Shown here: positions 33,626-45,067 of the stretch, in pieces
How positions within the stretch are numbered: position 1 is the first letter of the stretch
Layout of the letters: every line of letters begins with the position of its first letter
Assembly (NCBI GenBank): GCA_020746835.1
Contig: JAGPNK010000004.1
Span: 1,550,001-1,614,000, forward strand
Direction of reading: 5' to 3'
Length of the DNA stretch: 64,000 nucleotides
Source of the DNA: Stachybotrys elegans
Taxonomy: Eukaryota > Ascomycota > Sordariomycetes > Hypocreales > Stachybotryaceae
Program-made: the position numbers and the translations under genes
Notes under the pieces: model-generated
Told to the model about the DNA's origin: nothing
Databases searched by the model: none
What the model saw: only the letters and a program-made list of their open reading frames with translations

Positions 33626-34740
33626 ATGGCCCCCAACAAGACCCTCGTCTACAACAAGATGCCCGAGGGCATCCCCGTCCCCGGTGAGCACCTCATCGTC
33701 GAGGAGCGCACCATCGACCTCGACGCCGCTCCCCCCGCCGGCGGCCTCATCGTCGAGATCCTCAACGCCTCCTACGACCCCTACCTGCGCAACCTGATGC
33801 GCCCCGGCGTCGGCAAGAAGTTCTACGCCGCCATGCTCCAGCCGGGAGACCCCGTCCGCAACGGCACCATCTCCCGCGTCCTCAAGTCCGACTCCCCAGA
33901 CTTCCAGCCCGGCGACATCATCTCGGCCAGCCTGCCCATCGCCCAGTACGCCGTCGTCCCGGACCCCCAGGCCGTCAGGGCCCGCAAGCTGCACAACCCC
34001 CACAACCTCGACCTCGGCCTCTTCCTCGGGCCCCTCGGCATGCCCGGCCTCACCGCCTGGGCCGGCCTGCACAAGATCGGCAAGCCCAAGGCCGGCGAGA
34101 CCATCTTCATCAGCTCCGCCGCCGGTGCCGTCGGCCAGTGCGTTGGCGCCATCGCCAAGCGTGAGGGCCTGCGCGTCGTCGGCTCCGTCGGCTCCGACGA
34201 GAAGCTCAAGTTCATCACCGAGGAGCTCGGCTTCGACGCCGGCTTCAACTACAAAAAGGAGTCCGTCTTTGACGCCGTGCCCCGCCTCTGCCCCGATGGC
34301 ATCGACATCTACTGGGAGAACGTCGGCGGCGACCACTTCGAGGCTGCCCTCAGCAACTTGAACCACGGCGGACGTGTTCCTCTCTGCGGAATGGTAAGCC
34401 CCCCCCCTTTCTTCCACATACTGCCTTTAAGCTGGACCCCTCGCTAATGCGCCGACTTTAGATTGAAGATTACAACCTCCCCCGCGAGAAGCAAAAGGGC
34501 GTCCGCGGCCTGCTGGCCGCCATCTACACCGGCGCCACCATCCAGGGCTTCCTCGTTGGATCGCCCGAGTTCGGCCCCGTCTACTACAAGGAGCACCAGG
34601 AGAAGATGCAGGAGTGGCTCGCCGACGGCAGCTTCAAGGCCAAGCTCGACATCACCGAGGGCATCGACAAGGCCGCCGAAGGTTTCTCCGCCATGTTTAA
34701 GGGCGAGAATCTCGGCAAGGCGCTTCTCAAGATCCAGTAG
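33626..34740 (+). CDS. NADP-dependent MDR oxidoreductase (PTGR/YncB-like)
   Basis: Two exons, 33626-34393 and 34462-34740, 348 residues; 68-bp intron between CGM and IEDYN. This is the zinc-free branch of the medium-chain dehydrogenase/reductase superfamily, related to leukotriene B4 12-hydroxydehydrogenase and bacterial curcumin reductase. Visible motifs are DPYLRNLMRP near residue 50, LGMPGLTAWAGL at about 137-148, the cofactor loop SSAAGAVGQ at about 162-170, and DIYWENVGG followed by GRVPLCGM at the splice. No catalytic zinc Cys/His set is present. Such enzymes reduce the C=C bond of alpha,beta-unsaturated carbonyls with NADPH. Codons are strongly C-ending, suggesting good expression. The physiological substrate is unknown. 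Confidence 0.9.
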
Positions 34741-35431
34741 ACGAAGGCGTGGAGGATATACCCAATTTATTGTATACTAGACAGATATGAATGCACGAAG
34801 CTGATCTGAAACCATCTCTCATCCTGCCATTTTCTCCCGTGTCAATATCTACAAGCCAACATACGACAATATGTGATCATAAAAGCCCATCCACGACCAT
34901 CTCGACATGTCTGTCAATCTCAGGCCATTACTCCATGTTTACTCAATGTAGCTATTTCTATCTCTTTCATCCATACAGGCATTGTCGTTGATATGGATTC
35001 ACGTGGGTTCTCTTGGATAAAATAAAGATCTTACGTGAGATCTCAAATACTGGAGCGCTTGGCACCAGCATCTCCTCCCCTGGCCTCGAGGCCTCACTAA
35101 TGCTTCATCAAATATCACAGGAACCCAAAAGAATGATGCATCATAAGTAAGTCGTTACTCAAATCTATTCGGTCTATCTACCGTCTGCCTTTTCGGCACC
35201 AAAGAGGCAGACTCGGTTAGGGTCCTCCAACCCTGCCGCGTCCACGCTGCTCAGGTTTATTCTATCAGGCCGGCTGTCGGTAGCGACCCCAAACCCGACA
35301 CTGAAACATCGGAACCTCCTTTTTTCTTTCTCTTGCTCAAGGCATTACGGACAAAGGAAATGATATATGCTGATTCATAGAAAGAAGATGGTCGTTCATG
35401 GCGTAGTCTGTGGGAGTTGGGTATTCTTTGC
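34741..35431. other. Convergent 3' spacer
   Basis: About 690 bases between the MDR gene and EF-3, which converge. Probable 3' UTRs; nothing else recognised. Confidence 0.5.
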
Positions 35432-38400
35432 TTATTCGTCGTCCTCATCGCTGAAGACCTCCTCACCACGCTTCCTGCGGGCCATGCGCTCTGCAAAACT
35501 GTTAGCCTGTGTCCAGGTATGATATCGGCTGCAATGACTTACCCTTCTTCTTCTTTCGTAGCTCGGAAGACGACAGCTTGACCTTCTTCTTGGTGGTGAC
35601 AATCTTGTTGCCCATGGCATCGAACTTGTCCTCCTCGTCGTCACCATCAGCCTTGAGACGGGGACCGCTGCCCTGACCGCTGACCCAGTTGTGGCCGGAA
35701 GGAGTCATCTTGCCGTCCATGACAGCCCAGACTTCCTCAGTCAAGTCCTTGGTGAACTCGGCAGAGTGGGTAATGATGATGACACCACCCTCGAACTTCT
35801 TCAGGGCCTTGGACAGGGCACCCAGAGAGTCACGGTCAAGGTAGTTGGTAGGCTCGTCGAGGACGATCAAGTGAGGTCGCTGCCACGAGCAGGCGGCAAG
35901 GACAGTCTTGACACGCTGACCACCAGACAGACCACGCATGCGGGAGTGGGAGACAAGCTCAGCATCCAGACCGAAGTTGGCGCAGTGAGACTCAATCTCC
36001 TTGCGGACCAGGGGACGGAACTGACCAGAGGCAAGGGCCTCCTTCATATCGACATCAGCAACCATCTTCTGGTGAGAAGCCAGCAGCTCGTTACGGGGCA
36101 GCCAGGCGTTGTCAGCAGACATCATGGGGACCCAGCGCTCGTTCTTCATGCCAACGTTCTCACCCAGAGCGAACGAACACTCGTACTCGTAGGAGTTCTT
36201 GAACTTTCTGCGAGCGTTGATGCCGATGACGCGACGCTGAGTACCCTCAATCTTGAAGATCTTGTCCATGGCCTTCTCATCGGCCTCGGTGATGATCTTG
36301 TTGGCACGGTCCATGGTCTCACGATCCTCACCAGTCTGGAAACGCCACTGGATGTACTCGGAAGGAGTGCTGTCCAGGTGGTTATCGATGTGGGCGAAAG
36401 CGTGCTGCTTAATGTAGGCGATACGGATGTTCTCGTGCTGGTAGATCTCACCAGCAGTGGGGATGAGTTCACCGCAAAGGACGTTGATGAGGGTGGACTT
36501 GCCAGCACCGTTGGGACCAATGACGGCAATACGAGATCCCAGAGAGCACTGGAAGGAGATGTCGCTGATCTGGGGCTTGGAGGTACCAGGGTACTGGAAG
36601 GACATCTTGGTGGCACGCAGGATGGCCTTGGCCTTGGTCTTGACACCCTCGAGGAAACCGGGCTCAGGGAAGCTGAACTCCATTTCGGAGGCACCGAGCT
36701 CGTAGTAGGACTTGGCAGAAGGAACACGCTTGACGAACTCCTTCAGGTTACCACGGTAGCGCTTGAGCTTGAAGCGCTCGTAGTGGACAATGTGCTGGCA
36801 CACGTTGTCGAGGAAGCTGGAGTCGTGGGAGACGATGATGGAAGTGCAGGGAGAGTTGATGAGGTAGTCCTCGAGCCACTTGACGTTCTTCACGTCCAAG
36901 TGGTTGGTAGGCTCGTCGAGCAGCAGGATATCAGGGGCCTCGAAGACAGCACGGCACAGAGCCAGCTTCATCTTCCAGCCACCAGACAGGGCGGAAATCT
37001 CACCCTTGACCATCTGCTCAGTGAAGCCGAACTCGTTGAGGCGAGTCTCGACGTCGGCCTGGCTGACCTCGACACCGGCCTCCTCAAGCTTCTTCATAGT
37101 CCAGTCAATGGTGGTCATCTCAGTATCGGCAGAGTCCAGGTCGTGCTCGACGAAGACAGTCTTGACTTCGCTCTGCTTGGGGAAACCCTCAACCTGCTCG
37201 TTGTTGATGGCACGCATGAGGGTAGACTTGCCGGAACCGTTGGGACCGCAAAGACCGTAACGCTGACCACGCTTGAGACGGAGGTGGGTCTGGTTAAGTA
37301 GAATCTTGGCACCGTAGGCGAGGGAGAAGGTGCAGTTGCACAGATCCTCACCCTCCTCCTCATCGGGCTCAGTCTCACGGTCGGCGGCGGCGCCGGGAGA
37401 GGCCTCCTTGCGGAGAGTCTCAACCATAGCCTCGGCGTTGTCAATGCCAGTGATGACGGCGATGTAGGGCTTGATGTTCTCGACCCAGACGGTAGGCTCG
37501 CTCTCCTTCTCGTCGATGATCTGGCCGGCAATGGCGGCGATGTACTCAACGACGGGGCCCATCTTCTCAACGTAGTTGGCGTACTTGGGCTTGAGGACGT
37601 TGGTGAGCTTGCCGAGGACGATCTTGAGATCGCCGTCGTTGCGGGCCTCGGGGATGACACCATCCTTGATGTCACCGACACGGTTGAGGGTGTCGAGAGC
37701 CTGCTTGGTCTTCTCACGAGCCTCAGGATCAGCCAGGTTGTCGTAGTTCTTCTGGAGACCGGGCATCATCTTGGGCAAGAAAGGAGCAACGATGTTGGGG
37801 TCGTCGACCAGCTTGCACATGTTGTCAACAATGACGGCAGACTTTCGCTTGATGGCAGTCTCACGCTCAGCGAGACCACGGTCAAGAAGGGGAACCATGA
37901 GGGCAAGAGTAGGCTCCTGGACCTCAGTGACGAAGGTGGTGGCACCGAGCAGGTGAACAGTCTCGGGGACGTTCTCGGGCTTGGCGATACACTTGATGAG
38001 CTCGGGAATGAAGCGCTCAATATCCCTGTTGACAATGAGACTGCAGAGAGTCTCCATGGTCTTGTAGGCGCGCTCCTTGACCTCCTTCTTGGTGTCCCAC
38101 ATGGCCTCAGAGATGACGGGGATCAGCTCAGGGACACGGTAGGAGAGGTGGGCAGGAGAGGTCTTGACCACGGCGTCGATGAAGTCAAGGGCAGCCATCT
38201 TCTCAGGCCACTTCTGGGCACTGCGGATGGACTCCATGATGTGGGGGAGAGCAGCCTTGATGGCGTTGCCGTTGATGGCGCCAGCAATGGCGCTGACGGC
38301 GGCCTGGGCAGCCTCCTTGACAGCAGTGATCTTGTCGCCGACGGCAGCAAGAACGCTGGGCAGGAGGACAACCAGGTAGGGCTCGACGCTGGCGGAGACA

Positions 38401-38826
38401 TCGCTGTAGCTGGCGATGGCAGCGATGGCGGTGCAAGCCTTCTCACGAGCCTGAGCGTCCTTCTTGTTGGAGAGCTGCTTCTTCAGGCCCTCGACGATCC
38501 TGGAGACCAGTTAGTAGTCGTTCTTTTTTATCATCTAATCGCAGTTGATTGCAGAGAAGGGTGAGGAGGGACAGGCAGGCAAAGTAGAGCGCCATGTCAG
38601 ACGCCACCTGCACCATCCAATGTACTAGGGGGGAAGGGAGGCCAATAGGGAGAAAATTCTTCGGGACGACTTACTTGGTGGGAACATCCTGATCCTCGAT
38701 ACGGCCGTTGATGAAGCTGGCCAGCTCGTTGGCAGACTCCTTGATGTCAGCCGCCTCCTTGGAGACGGTGAGCTTCTGGAAGAGCTCATCAAGGACCTTG
38801 ATCGACTGAGCGTTCTCGGCAGGCAT
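35432..38826 (-). CDS. TEF3: Elongation factor 3 (eEF3), ABC ATPase
   Basis: Three exons, 38826-38675, 38499-35543 and 35490-35432, 1055 residues. The 175-bp first intron sits after PTK, a 52-bp intron before the last 19 residues [19 protein letters not shown]. Fungal-specific ribosome factor that uses ATP to release E-site tRNA and help eEF1A. Domains in order: HEAT repeats from the N-terminus to about residue 310; a helical bundle; ABC1 with Walker [10 protein letters not shown] (about 469-477) and signature [17 protein letters not shown]2 with GPNGAGKST (about 712-720), interrupted by the chromodomain-like insert; signature [13 protein letters not shown]; and the Lys-rich tail. Codon use is strongly biased, as expected for a very abundant protein, which creates a long antisense open frame. 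Confidence 0.97.
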
Positions 38827-41113
38827 GGTGACGGTTGGGGGTGTATTAGATATTGAATCGGAGGAGATCTTCGACCGGGAGGAACGAAGAATGAACTCGG
38901 TGTTCTATCGAAGCGACCGAGCGTTGGTATGAAGAAGCCCACAGAGACGATGGAGGAATCGACTCTGCTCTATCGCGGCTTTTTCTTTTGTTGTTCTCTT
39001 TTCTTTGACGCCTGAAGAGGGGGCGGGGAGATCTCGATAAGAGTTGAGCCTTGGAGGAAAGGACAACTCAACACGAGGAGAATGAAGGGATTGTTTCTAG
39101 AAAGAAAGCAAATCCCAAGGTTCGTCACGGAGGAGAGACGACCAAATTATCGGAAGGAGGATGAGAAGGAGAGGGGGAGAAAAAAAGGATGGAGGAGGAT
39201 TTGTGAGAGGGGAGAATAAAAATATGGTGGGGAGAGGGGCGACAACTTTTATGCTACGCTGGTATGTGCCTCGTTCGCCCGCCGCCGTTGCCTCCAGGCC
39301 AGTCCACAACTTTTTTTTTTTTTTTCTCTCTTCTGATGGAGGGGGAAGGTGGAGGGGCGCTAGAATCCAGGGTGCCTCCCACCAGAAAAAAAATCGTCTT
39401 TGCCCCTCCAAGATAATCGTACCCCTCCATTGGCTGGTGCTGACACAGGTGAGACGCTCTTATCGGGCTTTATCACGGCACGCCAAACCCGAAGTGGCAG
39501 TTTGCAAGGCGGTGAGCCCTCGCCTCTATGCAGAAATGAGAAACAAATGCCACCCAACCAACTTTTTGTCAGTGGTACCTTAATTTGCAGCGGGTAAGGC
39601 AGGCATAAGTTGAACCTACCGGACGCTCCGACCTTCTTGGTTCTCTTGTCAGACTGACCGCTGACGGGCTGCTTGCACTCGTTGAGCATCAGCCACTCTC
39701 ATTTCCCTCACCTTCTTCTCCCGCTGTGTCCAGCTCATTGACTGACCGACGCCGAACCAGTTGGTGTAGGGCCGATCAGCATCTCAGGGTCTTCCGCAGG
39801 TGTACACGTCGCCTCACGGCTGCACCTCAGGCACAGTGCTGCCGATCGGTCTCGAAGACCATACAAGGACTGCAACATGCCAAGGATGCTTACTCCATAT
39901 TGAGACGGAGCCACGGAGGACGGAGATAGTCTGTCACACCCAATGGCAGCCCTTGCGTTAGGCCGAGTCAGACTAGCAGGGCACTGTCCCATCGCGGATG
40001 TTCTGTTCCATCTGCGCCCCTGCACTCGCATTGCCACAGAAACCGGATCCTTCTTGCCCTCGTCAGGCACACACTGTCTACCTAAAAGTCAGTCAAGGCG
40101 ATAGCCAGTTCCATCGGGCTACATCGACTCGATTCGATTCCACTGCAATCTCGAAGCTGTGCGAAACATGTCCTTTGGAGCCTGTGGCAATGGTGGAGCC
40201 ACATTACCTTGCCGTCTTTGAGATTCCCATCCACTTCTCTAGCCACGTTGTTGCCATACATGTTTTTGAGTGGTTGGCGTGCCACCCAGGACACTTGTCT
40301 GTGGTGGGGGTTACAAGCAGCTTGCTTGTGATGATCCTGCGACTCCAAACGTATTTACTGCATTCTTGACAGCGATAGAGAGCGGCTGTCCTTGGTCGAA
40401 CCAGCCAAGTGGCGATGTTCAAGTACACTGGTCACATCATGTTACGGCTTACTTAGCCGTGCGGTCCCTGCAACCTCAGACGGCGAACTTCGCGGGGCCC
40501 CGGAGTCTTCTTTTGGCCAGCTGACAGGGGCTCACCGACTCCTGTTGATGTCGCGCATGAATCGTTCTACTCTTGGTTCCAGCCTTCCCTTTGTTTGACC
40601 TGATACCTAGGCTGACCCGGTCACGATATCCGACCCGAAGATATCATTATTGCCCATGATGATCTCGCTTGTCCCTGTTAACCAGGGTACAACACCTTGA
40701 GAGTCTCCCAGTTGGACGCAGTCCTAAGAAGACGTGGGCACTAGCTGAGGAACACATTCTCGCCTATCGCATACATTCCATAGAATACTCGGCCTGAGCA
40801 TGGGGTGGCCAACTTTTGAGAGGTGCAGTATTCGCAAACCTGACAAAGATTAGTGTCGTGTTCTGCGCAAAGAACTGTAACAAACAATGGCAAGCATCCA
40901 CCATGACTGATATCGTCTCTATTCCGTTGAACAAATGACTATTCTGTGCTCACATTACTACTGGAGGCCGCTTGCCGCCGCGCGATTTACATGGCGCCGG
41001 ATCAGTTGCATACCAAGATCGTTATAATATCACATTTATCCCATCGTAAACTCTCCATCAACCGCTTCCTTTGCTCCTACGAAGGATAACAACCTCATAC
41101 CAAATCGCCAACC
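38827..41113. other. EF-3 promoter and gene-free spacer
   Basis: About 2.3 kb. Next to EF-3 is a purine-rich plus strand (pyrimidine-rich on the EF-3 sense strand) from about 38960 to 39230 and a T15 run at 39311-39325. A minus-strand ATG frame at 39689 (first 23 residues rich in Lys, Gln and Ser, ending at a GTAGGT) looks mildly coding, but I found no partner exon and do not call it. Nothing else was recognised to 41113. Confidence 0.45.
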
Positions 41114-44100
41114 ATGAGCGACCAAGGAGGAACCTCTGAAATTCCGCCTAGGTGGAAGTTTCCCCGGATACATTGGGTGCCTGCCTGGACTAATCCCGCC
41201 TGGCGGGACACTGGCAGAGTACGCGAAGGCTCTGACTTTAGAATCACGGATGGATTGTTTGACCTTGTCCGGCCCGCACTACGAGCCGAAGACCTCGAGA
41301 AGCATCCCACCGAATTCGCGAAACGGTTTGGCATATTTCCTGGTCGAAACGATGGCCGTTCTAGAGCGTCGCCGGTTCCGGAAACCCTGCAGCCTTGCTC
41401 TGCTCTCAATGCTGATATCTTGAAGGATGTGGGTGACGTATTTGACCCCGATGGAAGCCAGCTGGGGCTGCTCATAGAGGCGAATCGCCTGAAGGATAGG
41501 GATGACGAACAGTATCTGAGAGAATACGAAGCTGCTCGGGTTGATGAGCGCTGGCAACAGATCCTTTTCGGCGACATGACCATGAGAGAGGTGAGGCCAG
41601 CAATTATGAAAGGCATTCAACACCCCACTGACCTTAGCAGCTCATCGATGGCGATCACTTTGTTATGGACGACGCAAAACATGATCTATTCGTAGGGGAC
41701 ATAGATCCGTAGGTCACCCGTCATTGCCAAATTATTGACTAATATTCCGTGGCAGGCTTCTGGCACGAGACCGATGGATCAGCAAGAACAACACGGTACT
41801 GTCGTCCATCGACGGACGTCGAATGATATTAGACCCAACGGTGCGTTCAGCCCCTCCCCTCGGCCTCTCGAGATTCGACACTCATAACAAATCCGAACTT
41901 AGACAAACGATGATCTCTGGAAGTCCATGGAACCAGCTCTTCTCCTCGCCTCCAAGATCCTACAAGTCGACGAACCCTACTACACTGCTGTACAGGATGT
42001 CCATCACTTGTGCTATATGGATCTCAGCCCAGATAGAACAGGACCAAGTGCGCCATACTCCGACCAAGACATTCTAGACGGAGGTCGACGAGAGATCACA
42101 AGGAAGCTGAACCCAACTACCTGGAACAGCATCGCGTCTGTCATATGCGCCGCTACGGGCTGCAAGCCTAGCCTTGACCCAGTAAAGGCTGGGCAAGCTG
42201 TCCTACGACGACATCTCAAGTTCAAGTTGGGCAGTGGCTACCATATTTACGACGAGACAGAGAAGTTCGAAAAGGTATACACACAGGGCGTGACAAAAAC
42301 GTCCTTGGGCGAGAATGATGATATGACAATCGTTGTCGGGGCCGATGTCGTATGGCCATTGCTATCATCTCAGTACACCAAGAGTGAAAAGATGATGATA
42401 TCCCATGTTCTGGCAATAACCATCGCCCACGAAATAATGGTAAGTTCTTGCACCGCACCATATGTTGTTTGGGTCTCATGGACGTCGCTGATCTGGACTC
42501 TAGCACGCCTGGGAACTCGCTGCCGTACGCTGGCTGGCGTATCCTCAATTGTACGGTATCAGCGCCGCAGACGACATCGAGCTCTGCACTAGAATGTTTG
42601 CGGAGCTCACCAAGGTCTCGCCAGGTGACAGTGATGCCGACATAACCTTTGATCATTATTTCGAGAAGGATGCTGTTGCGGAGACAGGACATTCCTTCGA
42701 GCACCATGTGAGCCCATTCCGCCCATTATACAGGATACGTTCTAACATGCGAGGCAGGTGCTTGGAGGCGGTGTGTGGCCGTTGAAATGCAACGACACCC
42801 AAGCCGGACCGGTGTTTCTCGCGACATATGCCGGGATCAATCTTCGCTCACAGTGGGCATTTGAGGCTAGGAAGTTCCTGGACAATGCCCATCCCTCCCG
42901 GCCTCGGGGATTCATGTCCTTCTCCCAGGTAAAGCATATCGCGCGAGTCTTTGAGAATAATTTCTGGGCCGGCCCGGTTCAGAAATACGGCATGGCCGCT
43001 TGGCGAGTAGCACCACAGAAACTCTCCAAGGTCCGATTCTGCCCCAACGACACCTTTGACCTCGTTGAGCGCATTGGGGACGTCACAGTTGCCGACGAAG
43101 AGGACCGCAAATGGCTGGAAGAGTTCTTGAGGGGGCTCAGGCGAGACAATTTTCTCTGTCTCCTACAGTACATCATATCTACTGTTACTGAAGCAACCGA
43201 CTTTGAGCTGCTCCTCTGGCGCATTTTTGAGGATTCGGAGTCGTGGTCCAGTCGCGACGACTGCTTTCAGGCAATCTGGGGGCAAATGGACATGATCATC
43301 TGCGAGATTCAAGCTACAGGACTTTGCCTGAACTTCGGTCAATCAGAAGCAGCCGAGTCTTCCGAAGGAAGGCAGATACGGGGGCGTTGGGAGCAGGCGT
43401 TCAGTCGCAATGACCAGAAATACCCTGACGAACTGTCCGAGCGCTTCGGTAATGATTTCTTCAGCGCAGCGATGAGAACCAAGCTGGATACACATAAAGA
43501 TAGGCTACTGAAACGACTGATGCATCTTTCGTGGATGCTGGAAGATGAACAAACAACACAGCACGGCCTTTTGTCGGATATCTACAGCTTCCCGCTCAAG
43601 TACTTTGGTCTCTACGAGCGGCATCTGCCTGGCCACCTTCAAGCATGGCAGATGCGTCAGCGCCGCCTACAGCTGGAGATTATGGGATTGATCAAGAACT
43701 TGGGCTTTATAAGCGATTTCATCCCGGAGGTGAAAAGCGAATGGATGCCCAAGCTTGCTTCATCCTCAACTGGATGCAGCTCTATACTACAGGTTTTGGA
43801 CATGGACGAAACCCATGTCCACACAAACTGGCGCTCATGCCTCGTCACCGTGCCCTTGCTACGTCAATGTGGCCGCAGGCCTCGAGACAAGTGGGAATTC
43901 CTCGCCAAGGTTGAGATGAGGAAGCTGACGGGCAAACGGCTGGCAGAACTTCAGCGCTTCGAGAGAGCCTTTGAAGACTTCCTCGGAGATGGAGGGCTTA
44001 GCATCATGGAAGACCGGGTACCTGACTTGGACCAGCGGTGGAACGATATCCTGCGTGACATGGTTGCAAGGGAAAGTGCCTGGCCCAGAAATGGTCCGAC

Positions 44101-45067
44101 ATATTTCGCTGATACAATTAGGATCAATGTCGCTGGGCCGGGTGTTGCAAAGGAGAAGGTCAGGGAGTCGCTGATCTGGAAACAAGCACAAGTCGCGGCA
44201 GAGAGATTCCAGGTAAGGGTTCAGCGGAGAAATGAATCACTGGAGGTGCCACATGGCCAGCCAGCCATCGAGACTCCAGCAAGCGGCTCGCTTCGGGCGC
44301 AGCAGATTGCACCCAAGGTTGAAGGGCCTCTGATCGAGGATGCCGCTGGTCCTTTCGGTTGCAATAGCAGGCCGCTCCAGTCGCCAGCGCAGCCTATAGA
44401 TCGGCGTGAGGTCGTAGGCAGATTGAACGAGCCGCCCAGCGCAGACCCTTTCTATGTCCCGTCCGCACCGGGTACTCTTGACCGGCACATCTACACAATG
44501 AGCAAGGATAGTGTGGAAGAGCTCCACGACGGGTTCTCCGGCCTCATGGACAGCTTGGACAAGACTCTGCCACAGCCAGTTCCGGGTGGCAATCGCCTCC
44601 GGCATCTGGATGTGGGGATCCTGAAAGCGACACAAGAATATGACCTGGATAGACTGTGGATGAGAGAAAATGTACTAACCCAACCGACAACAGCTGGACG
44701 TAGGCCACAAACCAGGAATACTCCTAGCAAGCGTGAGATGCCCTCGGGCAATCACGGACAGGCTCATCGTATAATCAAGGAGGCAAACATCACAGCGCCA
44801 GACTCCAAACCAGCTACCCCTAAGATAACTTCAAGGGATACATGGCTGTACAAGAAAGTAGTTACCGCGGAGGAGACTACTCAGCATAGCTCCGCTGGCA
44901 GAACGACAAAGAGGAAGCGCGCCATAACAATAGAGGTGAACCAGTCTTTCATGATCGACGAGGAGGTTGAGAAGGATGGTGAAGAAGATGGTGAAGAAGA
45001 TCGGGATTCGGAGGAGACGGAGATTGGCAAGGACCCTGTGATCAAGAAGCGAAGATTGGAAGGATAG
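41114..45067 (+). CDS. HExxH-motif protein, putative zincin-like, unknown family
   Basis: Six exons, 41114-41590, 41641-41708, 41756-41840, 41903-42439, 42504-42707 and 42758-45067, 1226 residues. Introns are 47-64 bp; five joins keep one frame. The first acceptor is a TAGCAG tandem, so residue 160 may gain one Gln (exon from 41638). Residues 386-390 read HEIMH in the helix ITIAHEIMHAWELAAV, a zinc-protease pattern with the final His encoded by the next exon. About 60 residues on is ETGHSFEHHVLGGGVWPL, whose Glu could be a third ligand. Residues from about 480 on are helical and charged. The C-terminus is acidic (DGEEDGEEDRDSEE) then basic (KKRRLEG), a likely nuclear signal. No signal peptide. 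I know no named family; activity is inferred only. Confidence 0.7.
44973..45000. repeat. 12-nt tandem repeat inside the HExxH gene
   Basis: GATGGTGAAGAA occurs twice in tandem, plus a partial third copy, encoding the acidic DGEEDGEED run near the C-terminus. A slippage-prone site that keeps frame. Confidence 0.7.

Noticed and set aside
33596..34417. A 273-residue minus-strand open frame over the MDR gene
   Set aside because: Shadow of a strongly biased coding region; the repeated DG, VG, EA composition is typical of antisense frames.
35691..37301. A 536-residue open frame antisense to elongation factor 3
   Set aside because: EF-3 has strong codon bias, which removes stops on the opposite strand. 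The antisense product is low complexity (repeated L, V, D, G) with no domain, and the sense gene is certain.
39603..39689. Short minus-strand frame starting at an ATG with a GTAGGT donor
   Set aside because: Only 29 codons, no partner exon and no family resemblance. The composition is suggestive but insufficient.
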